Shown here: piece after piece, positions 57,648 through 64,000 of the stretch
Position numbering within the stretch: position 1 is the first letter of the stretch
Layout of the letters: the number at the start of each line of letters is the position of its first letter
Origin: Brevibacillus fortis
Lineage (GTDB): Bacteria > Bacillota > Bacilli > Brevibacillales > Brevibacillaceae
Assembly (NCBI RefSeq): GCF_003013395.1
Contig: NZ_PXZM01000001.1
Location: 62,001 to 126,000 of the forward strand
Direction of reading: 5' to 3'
DNA: 64,000 bases
Position numbers and translations under genes: made by a program
Notes under the pieces: model-generated
What the model saw: the letters and a program-made list of their open reading frames with translations, nothing else
What the model was told of the DNA's origin: nothing
The model's database searches: none

Positions 57648-58118
57648 TTATTCATTCTGAAGAATCTTTCTGTATTCAACACCGTGAATATGTATAAGTA
57701 TTTTTCGCTTTTCTAATACTTCAAAAAAATTCAACATATCACCAAATGGATTTTCAAAATATTGAATTAAGTGTTTAAAATTCTCAGTTGTTTTCAAGAA
57801 GTCATAAAAAAAGTAGGGATCCACATTTCCAATATCGTCTGTATTCCCGAGGGAAACCTCCAGTTTTTGTCCAGTATCTAAGTTTTCAAACATGCAATGC
57901 TCTCCATGAACATCAAAGTACCAATTACCGGTTAAATGTTCTTCATCGTTTAGTAATTCCGCATTTGAAATTAAGTAGTAACTTCCTTTTATTATCTCTG
58001 ATTTTTCAGGCTGGTTCGTTTCCAATATTAATTTGTCAATGAGTTCTTGCGTAATTACTTTATAAGCGTCCATTGCTGCCAATAATTCATCCACCGTTTC
58101 TTTAGTTAGCAAGTTCAT
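57648..58118 (-). CDS. Hypothetical protein, immunity-like (DUF6896-type by recollection)
   Basis: A 156-residue soluble acidic protein. It has an N-terminal helical part (MNLLTKETVDELLAAMDAY) and then a beta-rich part with GNWYFDVHGEHCMFENLDTGQ and VDPYFFYDFLKTTENFKHL. This pattern recalls DUF6896, a family I associate with toxin immunity, but I cannot check it. It is AT-rich compared with its neighbours. About 60 bases upstream on the same strand ends an open frame (58178-58363) that could be the end of a toxin. No clear RBS better than AGAAGG upstream. Confidence 0.6.
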   Translation of the reverse strand: MNLLTKETVDELLAAMDAYKVITQELIDKLILETNQPEKSEIIKGSYYLISNAELLNDEEHLTGNWYFDVHGEHCMFENLDTGQKLEVSLGNTDDIGNVDPYFFYDFLKTTENFKHLIQYFENPFGDMLNFFEVLEKRKILIHIHGVEYRKILQNE

Positions 58119-58603
58119 AAATTACCGCCTTCTATGCTATTTATATTTTTCAGTTAAAGTTTTCTTTAAAGCGTTTCTTAACAACTCACCCTGCAAATAT
58201 GCTTCCTTGCAATTTCGTAGAACGTTCTGTTATTCAGGACGTCCGACGTACAAAAGATATATCCAACTTGATCCGCACCTTTGCCAAAAACTCTGCCAGT
58301 CCCAAGGTCTGCAAGCCTGCATTGTGAACTTAGTGTTATGTGGGGTTTCGTGCCTTTTTTCACTTTTCAAACTAGCGTAGTGGTTGTCCGACTATCTCTG
58401 AGTATTACTTCAAGAACATGCATTCAGGAAATTTCTGATAACGTCTTATTCACGAACTTCGAAAATAATTCCATACGTAGAGTATTCGCAAAATTATTGA
58501 GCTATCCTGCTCATGAGCGATGGCGGCGACAGGGATTTTTCGTTCCCTTGCATAACCGCTTTTGTTCGCGTGCAAAGTAGGAGGAACGAGGAGGCGATAC
58601 GCT
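58119..58603. other. Region without an intact gene
   Basis: Apart from the open frame at 58178-58363, I see no gene in these 485 bases. They separate the immunity-like gene (minus) from the zinc-ribbon gene (plus). Confidence 0.4.
58178..58363 (-). pseudogene. Possible toxin C-terminal fragment
   Basis: Frame of 61 codons ending just upstream of the immunity-like gene. The protein-like part reads LADLGTGRVFGKGADQVGYI and then a Cys-, Asn- and Arg-containing tail (DVLNNRTFYEIARKHICRVSC). It lacks a good ribosome binding site. The order toxin end, short gap, immunity gene is the usual one in polymorphic toxin loci. Weak evidence; may be a chance frame. Confidence 0.25.
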
Positions 58604-58894
58604 TTGATTCATCTCTGTCCAGTTTGCAATGGCTTCGCGGCCCTCCAACAAGCTTGTACAGCCTGCGGTCAACCTCTGCAAGATGCCGGTCGTCTATCGG
58701 ACTTTTATGGAGACTACAGCCCGTACCAGGAGATTGACAATGCCAAGATGGACAATGGCTACATGGACGGTCTGCGACACCAATGCATCCATACAGGCTG
58801 GTGTCCCTCCTGCCAAACCGAACAGGCCGTCGTCCTGGCTGAATGGACCCCCGCTATTCTAGTAACAGATATGGAAAAGGACGCGTACCAGTAG
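58604..58894 (+). CDS. Zinc-ribbon protein of unknown function
   Basis: A 96-residue protein starting at TTG after GAGGAGG. It has three Cys pairs: CPVC near residue 5, CTAC near 19 and CPSC near 67, plus a His near 63 (HQCIHTGWCPSC). The first two pairs form a classical zinc ribbon. The rest (LSDFYGDYSPYQEIDNAKM) is not known to me. Single gene, followed by TTTTTTG after a weak hairpin. Confidence 0.68.
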   Translation: MIHLCPVCNGFAALQQACTACGQPLQDAGRLSDFYGDYSPYQEIDNAKMDNGYMDGLRHQCIHTGWCPSCQTEQAVVLAEWTPAILVTDMEKDAYQ

Positions 58895-58922
58895 TCGGTC
58901 ACGTCCTTTTTTGTTCGAAACG

Positions 58923-59543
58923 TTATTTTTTCTTCATAGCGAGCTTTTCCGCCATGCGCGAATTGTTTGCTTGCATTTGTTCCAGCATTTGTTGGAGTGA
59001 CTCCTTAATCTTGATTGTATCGCCAGATTCAATTGCAGAGTCAAAGGTTTCATGTGTTTTTTTCATTTGCTCGATCCGAGCTTTTCGGGCGTCACGCTCT
59101 TCTTTTGGCCCCATGTTTTTGTCTTTCCATTCCTTGAACTGCTTTTCCATCTGTTCGTTCGTTATTTCGCCCTTTTTGACTTGTTCATTCAGCTTGTTGA
59201 TCAGTTGCTTTCGTTCCTCACGCTTCGCTTGCCACTTTGGGTCGTCACTCAGCGCTTCGAACTCGCTCATTAGACGATCGCGTTCTTTGAATACTGCCTG
59301 CCATTTGTCTACACTATCTGGTGCATATTTTTCCGCTAGCAAGAGCATGTACATTTTTTGATGAACGCCTCTGTTTGAGCTGTGTTGCACCTTCATAAGC
59401 TTCTCTCCATGCTCATCATGGCTGTGAGTCGGCTTAATCACTTGGGCAACTGTTGCAGATACATCTTGAGCCAACGCGACACCTGGCATGGCGAGAGCCA
59501 TTACCAGCGCTGTTGTCATCATTCCTTGCTTCCACATCTTCAT
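58923..59543 (-). CDS. Secreted coiled-coil protein of unknown function
   Basis: A 206-residue exported protein. The signal peptide (MKMWKQGMMTTALVMALAMPGVALA) is followed by a His-containing stretch (KPTHSHDEHGEKL) and then a long, strongly charged helical region (about 70-205) rich in Lys, Glu and Arg, likely a coiled coil. It resembles periplasmic CpxP/Spy-type helical proteins in style but I see no LTxxQ motif. The start follows AGAAGGAG. Next to the unknown gene 59586-59945. Confidence 0.7.
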   Translation of the reverse strand: MKMWKQGMMTTALVMALAMPGVALAQDVSATVAQVIKPTHSHDEHGEKLMKVQHSSNRGVHQKMYMLLLAEKYAPDSVDKWQAVFKERDRLMSEFEALSDDPKWQAKREERKQLINKLNEQVKKGEITNEQMEKQFKEWKDKNMGPKEERDARKARIEQMKKTHETFDSAIESGDTIKIKESLQQMLEQMQANNSRMAEKLAMKKK

Positions 59544-59585
59544 GCAACTCACTCCTTCTGGTAGAAAACGTCTATGATTCATCCC

Positions 59586-59945
59586 TTAAAAAGGACGCAA
59601 CTCTTCTTTATCCAGCCCCAATAGCTTTACAAGGCCCATTTGCTCCAGATCGCTTTTCGTTTTTTCGGTGCCATACTGATAAATGAGTTGGTAGATGGCT
59701 CGTAGGTTGTCATCATATTCGTCGTTGTCCCGATCCGGCATGTCAGACCATAGCGTATGCCCATGCATCCACATCATGAAATCCCCATGGACACAGTTAT
59801 TGAACAAATCTCGCATCATGCCCACTTGAACATCGGTCGCTTCGATCTCAAAATCGTATGTCGCGGAGCCTTTTTCATCGCGGATTTCTGCCACTGTCGT
59901 TCCTGCTTGCAAGGTCACGTAGTAGTGTTTCTTATCCAGTGTCAC
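59586..59945 (-). CDS. Hypothetical protein
   Basis: A 119-residue acidic soluble protein beginning with GTG after AAAGGAGATGA. It has an N-terminal beta section (KKHYYVTLQAGTTVAEIRDE, TYDFEIEATD) and a helical end (LRAIYQLIYQYGTEKTKSDLEQMGLV). I recall similar short proteins in other Bacilli but no function. It lies upstream of the secreted coiled-coil gene on the same strand, 42 bases apart, so the two may be cotranscribed. Confidence 0.68.
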   Translation of the reverse strand: MTLDKKHYYVTLQAGTTVAEIRDEKGSATYDFEIEATDVQVGMMRDLFNNCVHGDFMMWMHGHTLWSDMPDRDNDEYDDNLRAIYQLIYQYGTEKTKSDLEQMGLVKLLGLDKEELRPF

Positions 59946-60035
59946 TCATCTCCTTTTTGGATCGTATCACCGACTTGAAAACTTTTCCTCCTTACCATGT
60001 GCAAAAATCTCGAAAAACATGTATATGACAAGCAA

Positions 60036-60062
60036 AAAAGCCCTCCGGTCATAGGAGGACTT
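60036..60062 (-). terminator. Terminator of the small basic protein gene
   Basis: Stem AGTCCTCC / GGAGGGCT on the minus strand, followed by TTTTTTG. Confidence 0.8.
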
Positions 60063-60094
60063 TCGCCGACTTGCTTTGCTTCTAAGCCTGTATG

Positions 60095-60214
60095 TTACGA
60101 TCGATCTTCTTTCCGCAAATTATGCCCAGTGTTCTCTCCCGTTTTCGGGGGAGTGCTGCGTGAGCCGGCGGATGCTTCCGTTGGGCGTTTGTCTTTGTTG
60201 TTGTGCTTGGACAT
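60095..60214 (-). CDS. Small hydrophilic basic protein (39 aa), SASP-like
   Basis: A 39-residue protein with a strong ribosome binding site (AAGGGAGGG) and its own terminator, so very likely real. It is rich in Lys, Arg, Asn, Ser and Thr (MSKHNNKDKRPTEASAG, ending HNLRKEDRS) and has no hydrophobic core. Minor small acid-soluble spore proteins of Bacillus (such as SspP) look alike in size and composition, but I see no exact family match. Confidence 0.65.
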   Translation of the reverse strand: MSKHNNKDKRPTEASAGSRSTPPKTGENTGHNLRKEDRS

Positions 60215-60281
60215 GTGGTTCCCTCCCTTACTCGATGGGTGACTACCCATGTAGTATGTCCCCACCTGTGAAATGAAAAAA

Positions 60282-60310
60282 CACCTTGACCCGCTATGCA
60301 GGCCAAAGTG
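60282..60310 (-). terminator. Terminator of the CuA lipoprotein gene
   Basis: Imperfect stem CACCTTGACC / GGCCAAAGTG; on the minus strand it ends in GTTTTTTC. Confidence 0.6.
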
Positions 60311-60345
60311 CTTGTTTGTGGTTATATTCCAATAAGAGAATCGAA

Positions 60346-60729
60346 TTATTTCACGACTAATTTTGCTACCATTTTTCCATGATCCGGACCACAGATCACG
60401 TTGCAAAAGATGGTGTACTCACCAGCTGTATCGATTTTCATCGTTTTGCTGCCATCTTTTTGAATGTCTACATCCAGCCCTTGGATACCAATACCGTGAA
60501 AGCCTTCTGTCGACTTGAAGTTGAGCGTGAACTCTTCGCCAGCTTTTACTTCAAAGGTTTCTTGATTGAATTTCCAGTTACTAGCTTCTATGTTCACTTG
60601 TGTGCCAGTAGTCGCTGCAGGAGCCGCTGCATCCGTGCTAGCAGCTTGATCCTTGCCTCCGCCGCATGCTGTAATCAACATCGCAGACAATGCAACTGAA
60701 GAAACCAACAGACCCCACTTCTTATTCAC
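60346..60729 (-). CDS. CuA-type cupredoxin lipoprotein (CoxB-like, stand-alone)
   Basis: A 127-residue lipoprotein. The signal peptide ends in LITAC, with Cys22 as lipid anchor. A short Ala-rich linker leads to a cupredoxin domain. The ligands of a binuclear CuA centre are all present: His78 in GFHGIG and C109-x3-C113-x3-H117-x2-M120 in FCNVICGPDHGKM. It is like the outside domain of cytochrome oxidase subunit II, but without the two helices and without oxidase genes nearby. It may carry electrons or copper to an oxidase, or to an NO or N2O reductase encoded elsewhere. Confidence 0.88.
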   Translation of the reverse strand: MNKKWGLLVSSVALSAMLITACGGGKDQAASTDAAAPAATTGTQVNIEASNWKFNQETFEVKAGEEFTLNFKSTEGFHGIGIQGLDVDIQKDGSKTMKIDTAGEYTIFCNVICGPDHGKMVAKLVVK

Positions 60730-60848
60730 AATGACCCCTTCTTTCTTCTTTTTCTACACTTCCATCTTACTCGATGAAATCAATCCAAAATCTGGGATGG
60801 TGTGAACGAACAGTGACGAAATGGAGAACGATTGTTGAACATGATCAT

Positions 60849-61643
60849 TCATGATTGATTGATCGCGTATACCGTTATCTCTGGAAAGCAATTAAGCCGG
60901 ATTGGCAGCCTCGAAGTGCCCAGTCCGCGACTGATACCAAATACGCTAACGGATTGATCCTCTTTTTGCCCGATGTGAAAATGCTTGTAGGCACCAACAG
61001 TCCGATTGAGCAAGCGAATTTGTCCACCGTGGGTATGTCCGGTCAGAAGCAGGTCAGCTTTCAGTCGCTCGCTGTGAATCATCGAGATAATATTGGGAGA
61101 GTGAGCCAAAAATATCGTCAAGTTCGCATGCCGGATCTCTTGCTCCGGAGGCCGTTCATTGCCGTAAATCGAATTGTCGAAGCCGTATATCCAGATTAGG
61201 CTGGTGTCCTTTTCTATCACAGTGCTCTCGTTTTCCAACACCGTCATTACCTGCTGGATGGCCTCTTTTTGGGAACGGTAGACAGCAGTAGAATAGACCT
61301 TCTTGCGAAATCTTCCTGCTTCTCTCTCGTAATTGCCAGGAACGAAGAATATCCCATCCTCGCTCTTTATTTTCGCTAGCTCATTCAACACACGCGTCAA
61401 CTGTCCGCTGCGCTGTGTCAAATCCCCTGTCACCATCACAATATCCGGGTCGTGAGCATTCACCAGTTTGTACAACTCTCCATTCCAAAATCGTGCTCGT
61501 CCATGAAGGTCAGTCAGGTGAATCAATGTAAGGGGAGATACACCAGGGAGTGTCAGCTTCACTGTCGTTGTTTTGACATAAGTCGTATGATAGGCAAGAA
61601 AGATTATTCCCATCAGGATACACAAAATAATCGTTGTCATCAT
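60849..61643 (-). CDS. Metallophosphoesterase (YkuE-like)
   Basis: A 264-residue calcineurin-type phosphoesterase with one N-terminal membrane helix (IILCILMGIIFLAYHTTYV). Metal ligands are seen in LTDLHGRARFW (Asp, His), VTGDLTQRSG (Asp), and LLLTGHTHGGQIRL (His-x-His). The usual GNHE/D block is GNYERE here, so the catalytic His is replaced by Tyr. Related Bacillus YkuE is a Tat-exported phosphatase bound to the wall; this one has a plain anchor. Substrate unknown. Divergent from the NTR-like gene. Confidence 0.85.
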   Translation of the reverse strand: MMTTIILCILMGIIFLAYHTTYVKTTTVKLTLPGVSPLTLIHLTDLHGRARFWNGELYKLVNAHDPDIVMVTGDLTQRSGQLTRVLNELAKIKSEDGIFFVPGNYEREAGRFRKKVYSTAVYRSQKEAIQQVMTVLENESTVIEKDTSLIWIYGFDNSIYGNERPPEQEIRHANLTIFLAHSPNIISMIHSERLKADLLLTGHTHGGQIRLLNRTVGAYKHFHIGQKEDQSVSVFGISRGLGTSRLPIRLNCFPEITVYAINQS

Positions 61644-61698
61644 TTTCGGAACAATCCTCTCTTTTCCTCGTCTTATGTTTTAGAGGAGTCGATCAGTG

Positions 61699-62280
61699 AT
61701 GATATTAAAGAAGGTTCAAGGTATTATTACAGTTTTCTCGATAGTAATTATTTTCACCTTTTTCATCCAGCCTTTCCCTGCATCTGCCTGTAGTTGTGCC
61801 AGCCCTCCTGACCCTTTAACAGCAAAGGATATGTCTGCTGCTGTATTTACAGGCAAGGTGCTCCAGGTAAATGAACGTACAGACTGGATTGGTCTTCTAC
61901 CATTTGGAGATAATCTAGATCGCGGAGGATTTGACGTTGTTTTTGAGGTACAGTCCACTTGGAAAGGAGTGGATCAGCAACAAGTCTTGATTGTCACCGA
62001 TGGGCTTGGAGGTGCATGTGGCATTCCTTTTCAAGTGGGGCAAGAATATCTTGTCTACGCGTCTTACTGGGAGCGAAATGACCTCGAAACCAACATCTGT
62101 ACGCGTACCGCTCTCAAAGCAGACGCAGGAGTGGACTTGCAGGCATTAGGATCTGGCACAGTGCCAGGCCCTTTGGCAGCTATCAATTGGAATGATTATT
62201 TATCCACAGGAATTATCCTCATCATCTCAGGAGGAGCCTTGTTCTATCTTTTCTTGTCTCAAACAAAACGGAGACGATAG
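61699..62280 (+). CDS. Secreted TIMP/NTR-like protein with C-terminal anchor
   Basis: A 193-residue exported protein. The signal peptide (ILKKVQGIITVFSIVIIFTFF) ends before ACSCASPP, so the mature protein would begin near CSC, as in TIMP/netrin-like domains. The barrel follows (AAVFTGKVLQVNE, VVFEVQSTWKGVDQQQVLIV, GQEYLVYASYW) with Cys residues at GACGIPF and NICTRTA for disulfides. A C-terminal helix (TGIILIISGGALFYLFL) and RRR tail anchor it. The role is unknown; bacterial NTR-like proteins are not proven protease inhibitors. A GTG three bases upstream is also a possible start. Confidence 0.72.
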   Translation: MILKKVQGIITVFSIVIIFTFFIQPFPASACSCASPPDPLTAKDMSAAVFTGKVLQVNERTDWIGLLPFGDNLDRGGFDVVFEVQSTWKGVDQQQVLIVTDGLGGACGIPFQVGQEYLVYASYWERNDLETNICTRTALKADAGVDLQALGSGTVPGPLAAINWNDYLSTGIILIISGGALFYLFLSQTKRRR

Positions 62281-62308
62281 CACACCTCGTCTCCGTCATC
62301 ATTTTTTT
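62268..62308 (+). terminator. Terminator of the TIMP/NTR-like gene
   Basis: Stem ACGGAGACGA / TCGTCTCCGT that includes the stop codon region, followed by seven Ts. It also lies at the 3' end of the convergent DUF4173-type gene. Confidence 0.85.
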
Positions 62309-63788
62309 ATGGAAGATAAGCTTTTGCCCGATACTCCGACAGATTAAAGGACTGCCAGCTATTGTCCTCATATAAAATCTCTTTTCGCTCCTGCAGCATC
62401 TCCATAAACCGATCTTCTACCTTTTTGTCCCGCACACTCTCCATAACCACTGGTATTGCGTCATAAGACAGCCCGCTCAAATACTCGATGTCGATGTGTC
62501 CAGTCGCATGATAGCGCTGTACATTGTTTTTGGCAATGATGACGTCCATATTGATGTAATTCAGAACGACGTAACTCACTAGTGTCACAATCGCATAATA
62601 CTTGATCAGGGAGAAACCATCGCGCCAAATTTTCAAGAGAGCAATAATAAACAGCACAAACAGAAAAATCATGAAAACGTGAGCTAACAGCCGCGTATGC
62701 GTATACCCATAAGCATCCTCATACAGCGAAAGGCGAAAATAGGCAGACACGAGCATGAAGCCGGTACAAATCGTCAGCATACTCAGCAGAACTTGAATAA
62801 TCCGGTAAAGTATTGGTTTTGCCCGTGAAGCGAAATGCATCGTGCACAGGAGAATCAGAAAATTAATAACGGTGACCGTCACCAGCTCATTGAAGCCATT
62901 TCTAGCATACTCGGCGTACGTCAATTCATCTGGTAAAATCCGCTTCGCTCCGCTGAACAAATACGATATTTGAATGTATGTAAACGCTGTGTACACGATA
63001 TTGATGATCGCCAAAATCGTTACAAGGATAACCCCGTCCCAGACGATCTTCTGGTCATCTTCGGGCACAGGCAATTCCGCTTCTTCTCGTTCCCCGAAAA
63101 GAGAATGCATGTAAGCAAACACGAGGATCGTAATAATCCCGATTAGCATCAAGCGAAAGATTGCTTCAAGTGAATCTACATCAATCATCCTTTGCGGTAT
63201 TTGACCTAGAAAATGTCCAAACACACTATCCGCATTCGAGAGCAAGGAGAGTACAATTACCAGTAGCGGCACCGAGATGCCGATCCCTATGAAAACCTTC
63301 TTCATCACCCCATACTTCTCTTGGTTCAGTCTGCCCTTGATCCATTCCTTTGTCAGCCGAAATGGCAGGCGCGTATGCTTCGGTGTATAAAGGAGCAGTG
63401 TCTCCACCATCTCCATGAAAAAGCCTGGCTCGTACCATTTCGCTTGATTGCGCTTGGTAATCAGGATGGTTTGGATGACGAATAAAAACGGGATCAGGAA
63501 TAGGTTGAACAGATGAAAATGTATATTGGAAAATAGAAAAAAGGTAAGCGCCAATAGAAATATCGGAAGCGTCCATATCCAGTTGACTATTTGCTTTCGC
63601 GAAAAGCGTAAATGAATGCGTTGCCTGGCCTGCCAAATAAAAAGACCGTACAAGCCGATTACGAACAACAGATAAGAGATCCCCAATCCTTTACCGTAAA
63701 ACATCCAGTCAAACAGTAAGCCGATCCCAAATGCCCCCAGCAATAGCCACTGCAAGCCTTTTTGTTCTTGCGTACCATCAGCCAACAT
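62307..63788 (-). CDS. DUF4173/DUF4153-type multi-helix membrane protein
   Basis: A 493-residue integral membrane protein with about twelve hydrophobic helices, including a conserved-looking stretch YTAFTYIQISYLFSG and the following LTYAEYARNGFNELV near 290-312, which is the hallmark of the DUF4173 family. The last 100 residues are soluble (HATGHIDIEYLSGLSYDAIPV). Members are often next to two-component or sensor genes; function unknown. The start ATG 63788 follows AAGGAG. Confidence 0.85.
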   Translation of the reverse strand: MLADGTQEQKGLQWLLLGAFGIGLLFDWMFYGKGLGISYLLFVIGLYGLFIWQARQRIHLRFSRKQIVNWIWTLPIFLLALTFFLFSNIHFHLFNLFLIPFLFVIQTILITKRNQAKWYEPGFFMEMVETLLLYTPKHTRLPFRLTKEWIKGRLNQEKYGVMKKVFIGIGISVPLLVIVLSLLSNADSVFGHFLGQIPQRMIDVDSLEAIFRLMLIGIITILVFAYMHSLFGEREEAELPVPEDDQKIVWDGVILVTILAIINIVYTAFTYIQISYLFSGAKRILPDELTYAEYARNGFNELVTVTVINFLILLCTMHFASRAKPILYRIIQVLLSMLTICTGFMLVSAYFRLSLYEDAYGYTHTRLLAHVFMIFLFVLFIIALLKIWRDGFSLIKYYAIVTLVSYVVLNYINMDVIIAKNNVQRYHATGHIDIEYLSGLSYDAIPVVMESVRDKKVEDRFMEMLQERKEILYEDNSWQSFNLSEYRAKAYLP

Positions 63789-63825
63789 CTTCACTCCTTA
63801 CGTATGCTTTTGCCCTAAAAAAGGT

Positions 63826-63855
63826 AAGAGCAGACTCCACAAAGGAGCTGCTCTT
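63826..63855 (-). terminator. Terminator of the gene at the right edge
   Basis: AAGAGCAG-CTCC / GGAG-CTGCTCTT stem, with TTTTTT following on the minus strand. Confidence 0.8.
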
Positions 63856-63905
63856 GTAAGTACGTGCACTTCTGGATAAATGTTACATTTTTGGCTAGAT
63901 ATTAT

Positions 63906-64000
63906 CTATTTTAATTTCTCTGCAATCGTTTCATATCGTTGTCCGCCTTCTACCACATATGACTTAGATATAACAAAAAACCTCTTCAACTCGTGCGTGA
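63906..64000 (-). CDS. C-terminal end of a gene cut by the window edge
   Basis: The last 31 codons of a minus-strand frame open to the right edge, ending VEGGQRYETIAEKLK and TAG, with a terminator 50 bases downstream. The stretch looks protein-like (HELKRFFVISKSYVVEGG), but it is too short to name. Confidence 0.5.
   Translation of the reverse strand, partial: THELKRFFVISKSYVVEGGQRYETIAEKLK

Noticed and set aside
1..64000. CRISPR array, tRNA/rRNA genes, prophage, intact insertion sequence or transposase
   Set aside because: I looked for regular spaced repeats, tRNA-like ends, phage structural genes and transposase motifs and saw none. The only notable repeats are the terminator family, the 78-bp pair and short operator repeats.

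Overview
The window looks like chromosome from a low-to-mid-GC, spore-forming Firmicute of the Paenibacillaceae, most probably a Brevibacillus. This is inferred from gene content and was not checked by alignment. The supporting signs are Bacillus-type Fnr with a C-terminal Cys cluster, the yumC-yumB-yuiA-yuiB-yuiC-yuiD-pepA neighbourhood known from Bacillus subtilis, DUF4183 spore-surface-type proteins, strong AGGAGG ribosome binding sites, GTG/TTG starts and many Rho-independent terminators. I see no rRNA, tRNA, CRISPR array, prophage or intact insertion sequence.

Layout. 1-5.4 kb: the 5' part of a penicillin-binding protein, an FHA-winged-helix regulator, a cupin, small proteins, a secreted PQQ-type propeller protein and an AraC regulator behind a Fur-box-like site. 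5.5-14.8 kb: a sugar kinase/AEC transporter/acetyltransferase operon, then an MFS transporter-amidohydrolase-glutaminase operon with its own regulator and a 26-bp palindrome, then D-cysteine desulfhydrase. 14.8-18.6 kb: a scarred region holding truncated DUF2569, DUF418 and histidine-kinase genes beside a MerR-MFS pair. 18.7-26.6 kb: a zinc-type cation exporter and a six-gene operon (sugar ABC importer, tandem GNAT, NagZ-type hexosaminidase, MurQ) that looks built for cell-wall sugar recovery. 27-31 kb: duplicated secreted proteins, BcrC-like phosphatase, a decayed short-chain dehydrogenase, two DUF4183 proteins and a hemerythrin protein.

31.2-39.7 kb is the most interesting region. It holds a Nas-type molybdopterin oxidoreductase, a four-cluster ferredoxin, a Rieske protein, a NarI/DsrM-like cytochrome b with an added CxxC domain, Fnr, a NarK-type transporter fused to a C-terminal PAS domain, and hydroxylamine reductase. 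Two perfect Fnr boxes serve these genes. Together they suggest an anaerobic nitrate-reducing chain built without NarGHJI.

39.7-48 kb is accessory: a trypsin-like protease, an ECF sigma/anti-sigma pair, DUF2785 and YdeI proteins, an unknown gene, and an AT-rich segment with a secreted metzincin protease and its partner. That segment is flanked by 78-bp direct copies derived from the end of the neighbouring oxidoreductase gene.

48-64 kb is mostly conserved: CoA-binding protein, leucyl aminopeptidase, DUF309, YuiD, a BtuF-like protein, YuiC, YuiB, YuiA, Nudix, type II NADH dehydrogenase and YumC. A possible toxin/immunity remnant, a CuA lipoprotein, a phosphoesterase, a TIMP/NTR-like secreted protein and a DUF4173-type membrane protein follow.

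Most start sites were moved to the ATG/GTG/TTG that follows a clear Shine-Dalgarno sequence. Family assignments come from recognised motifs, not searches.
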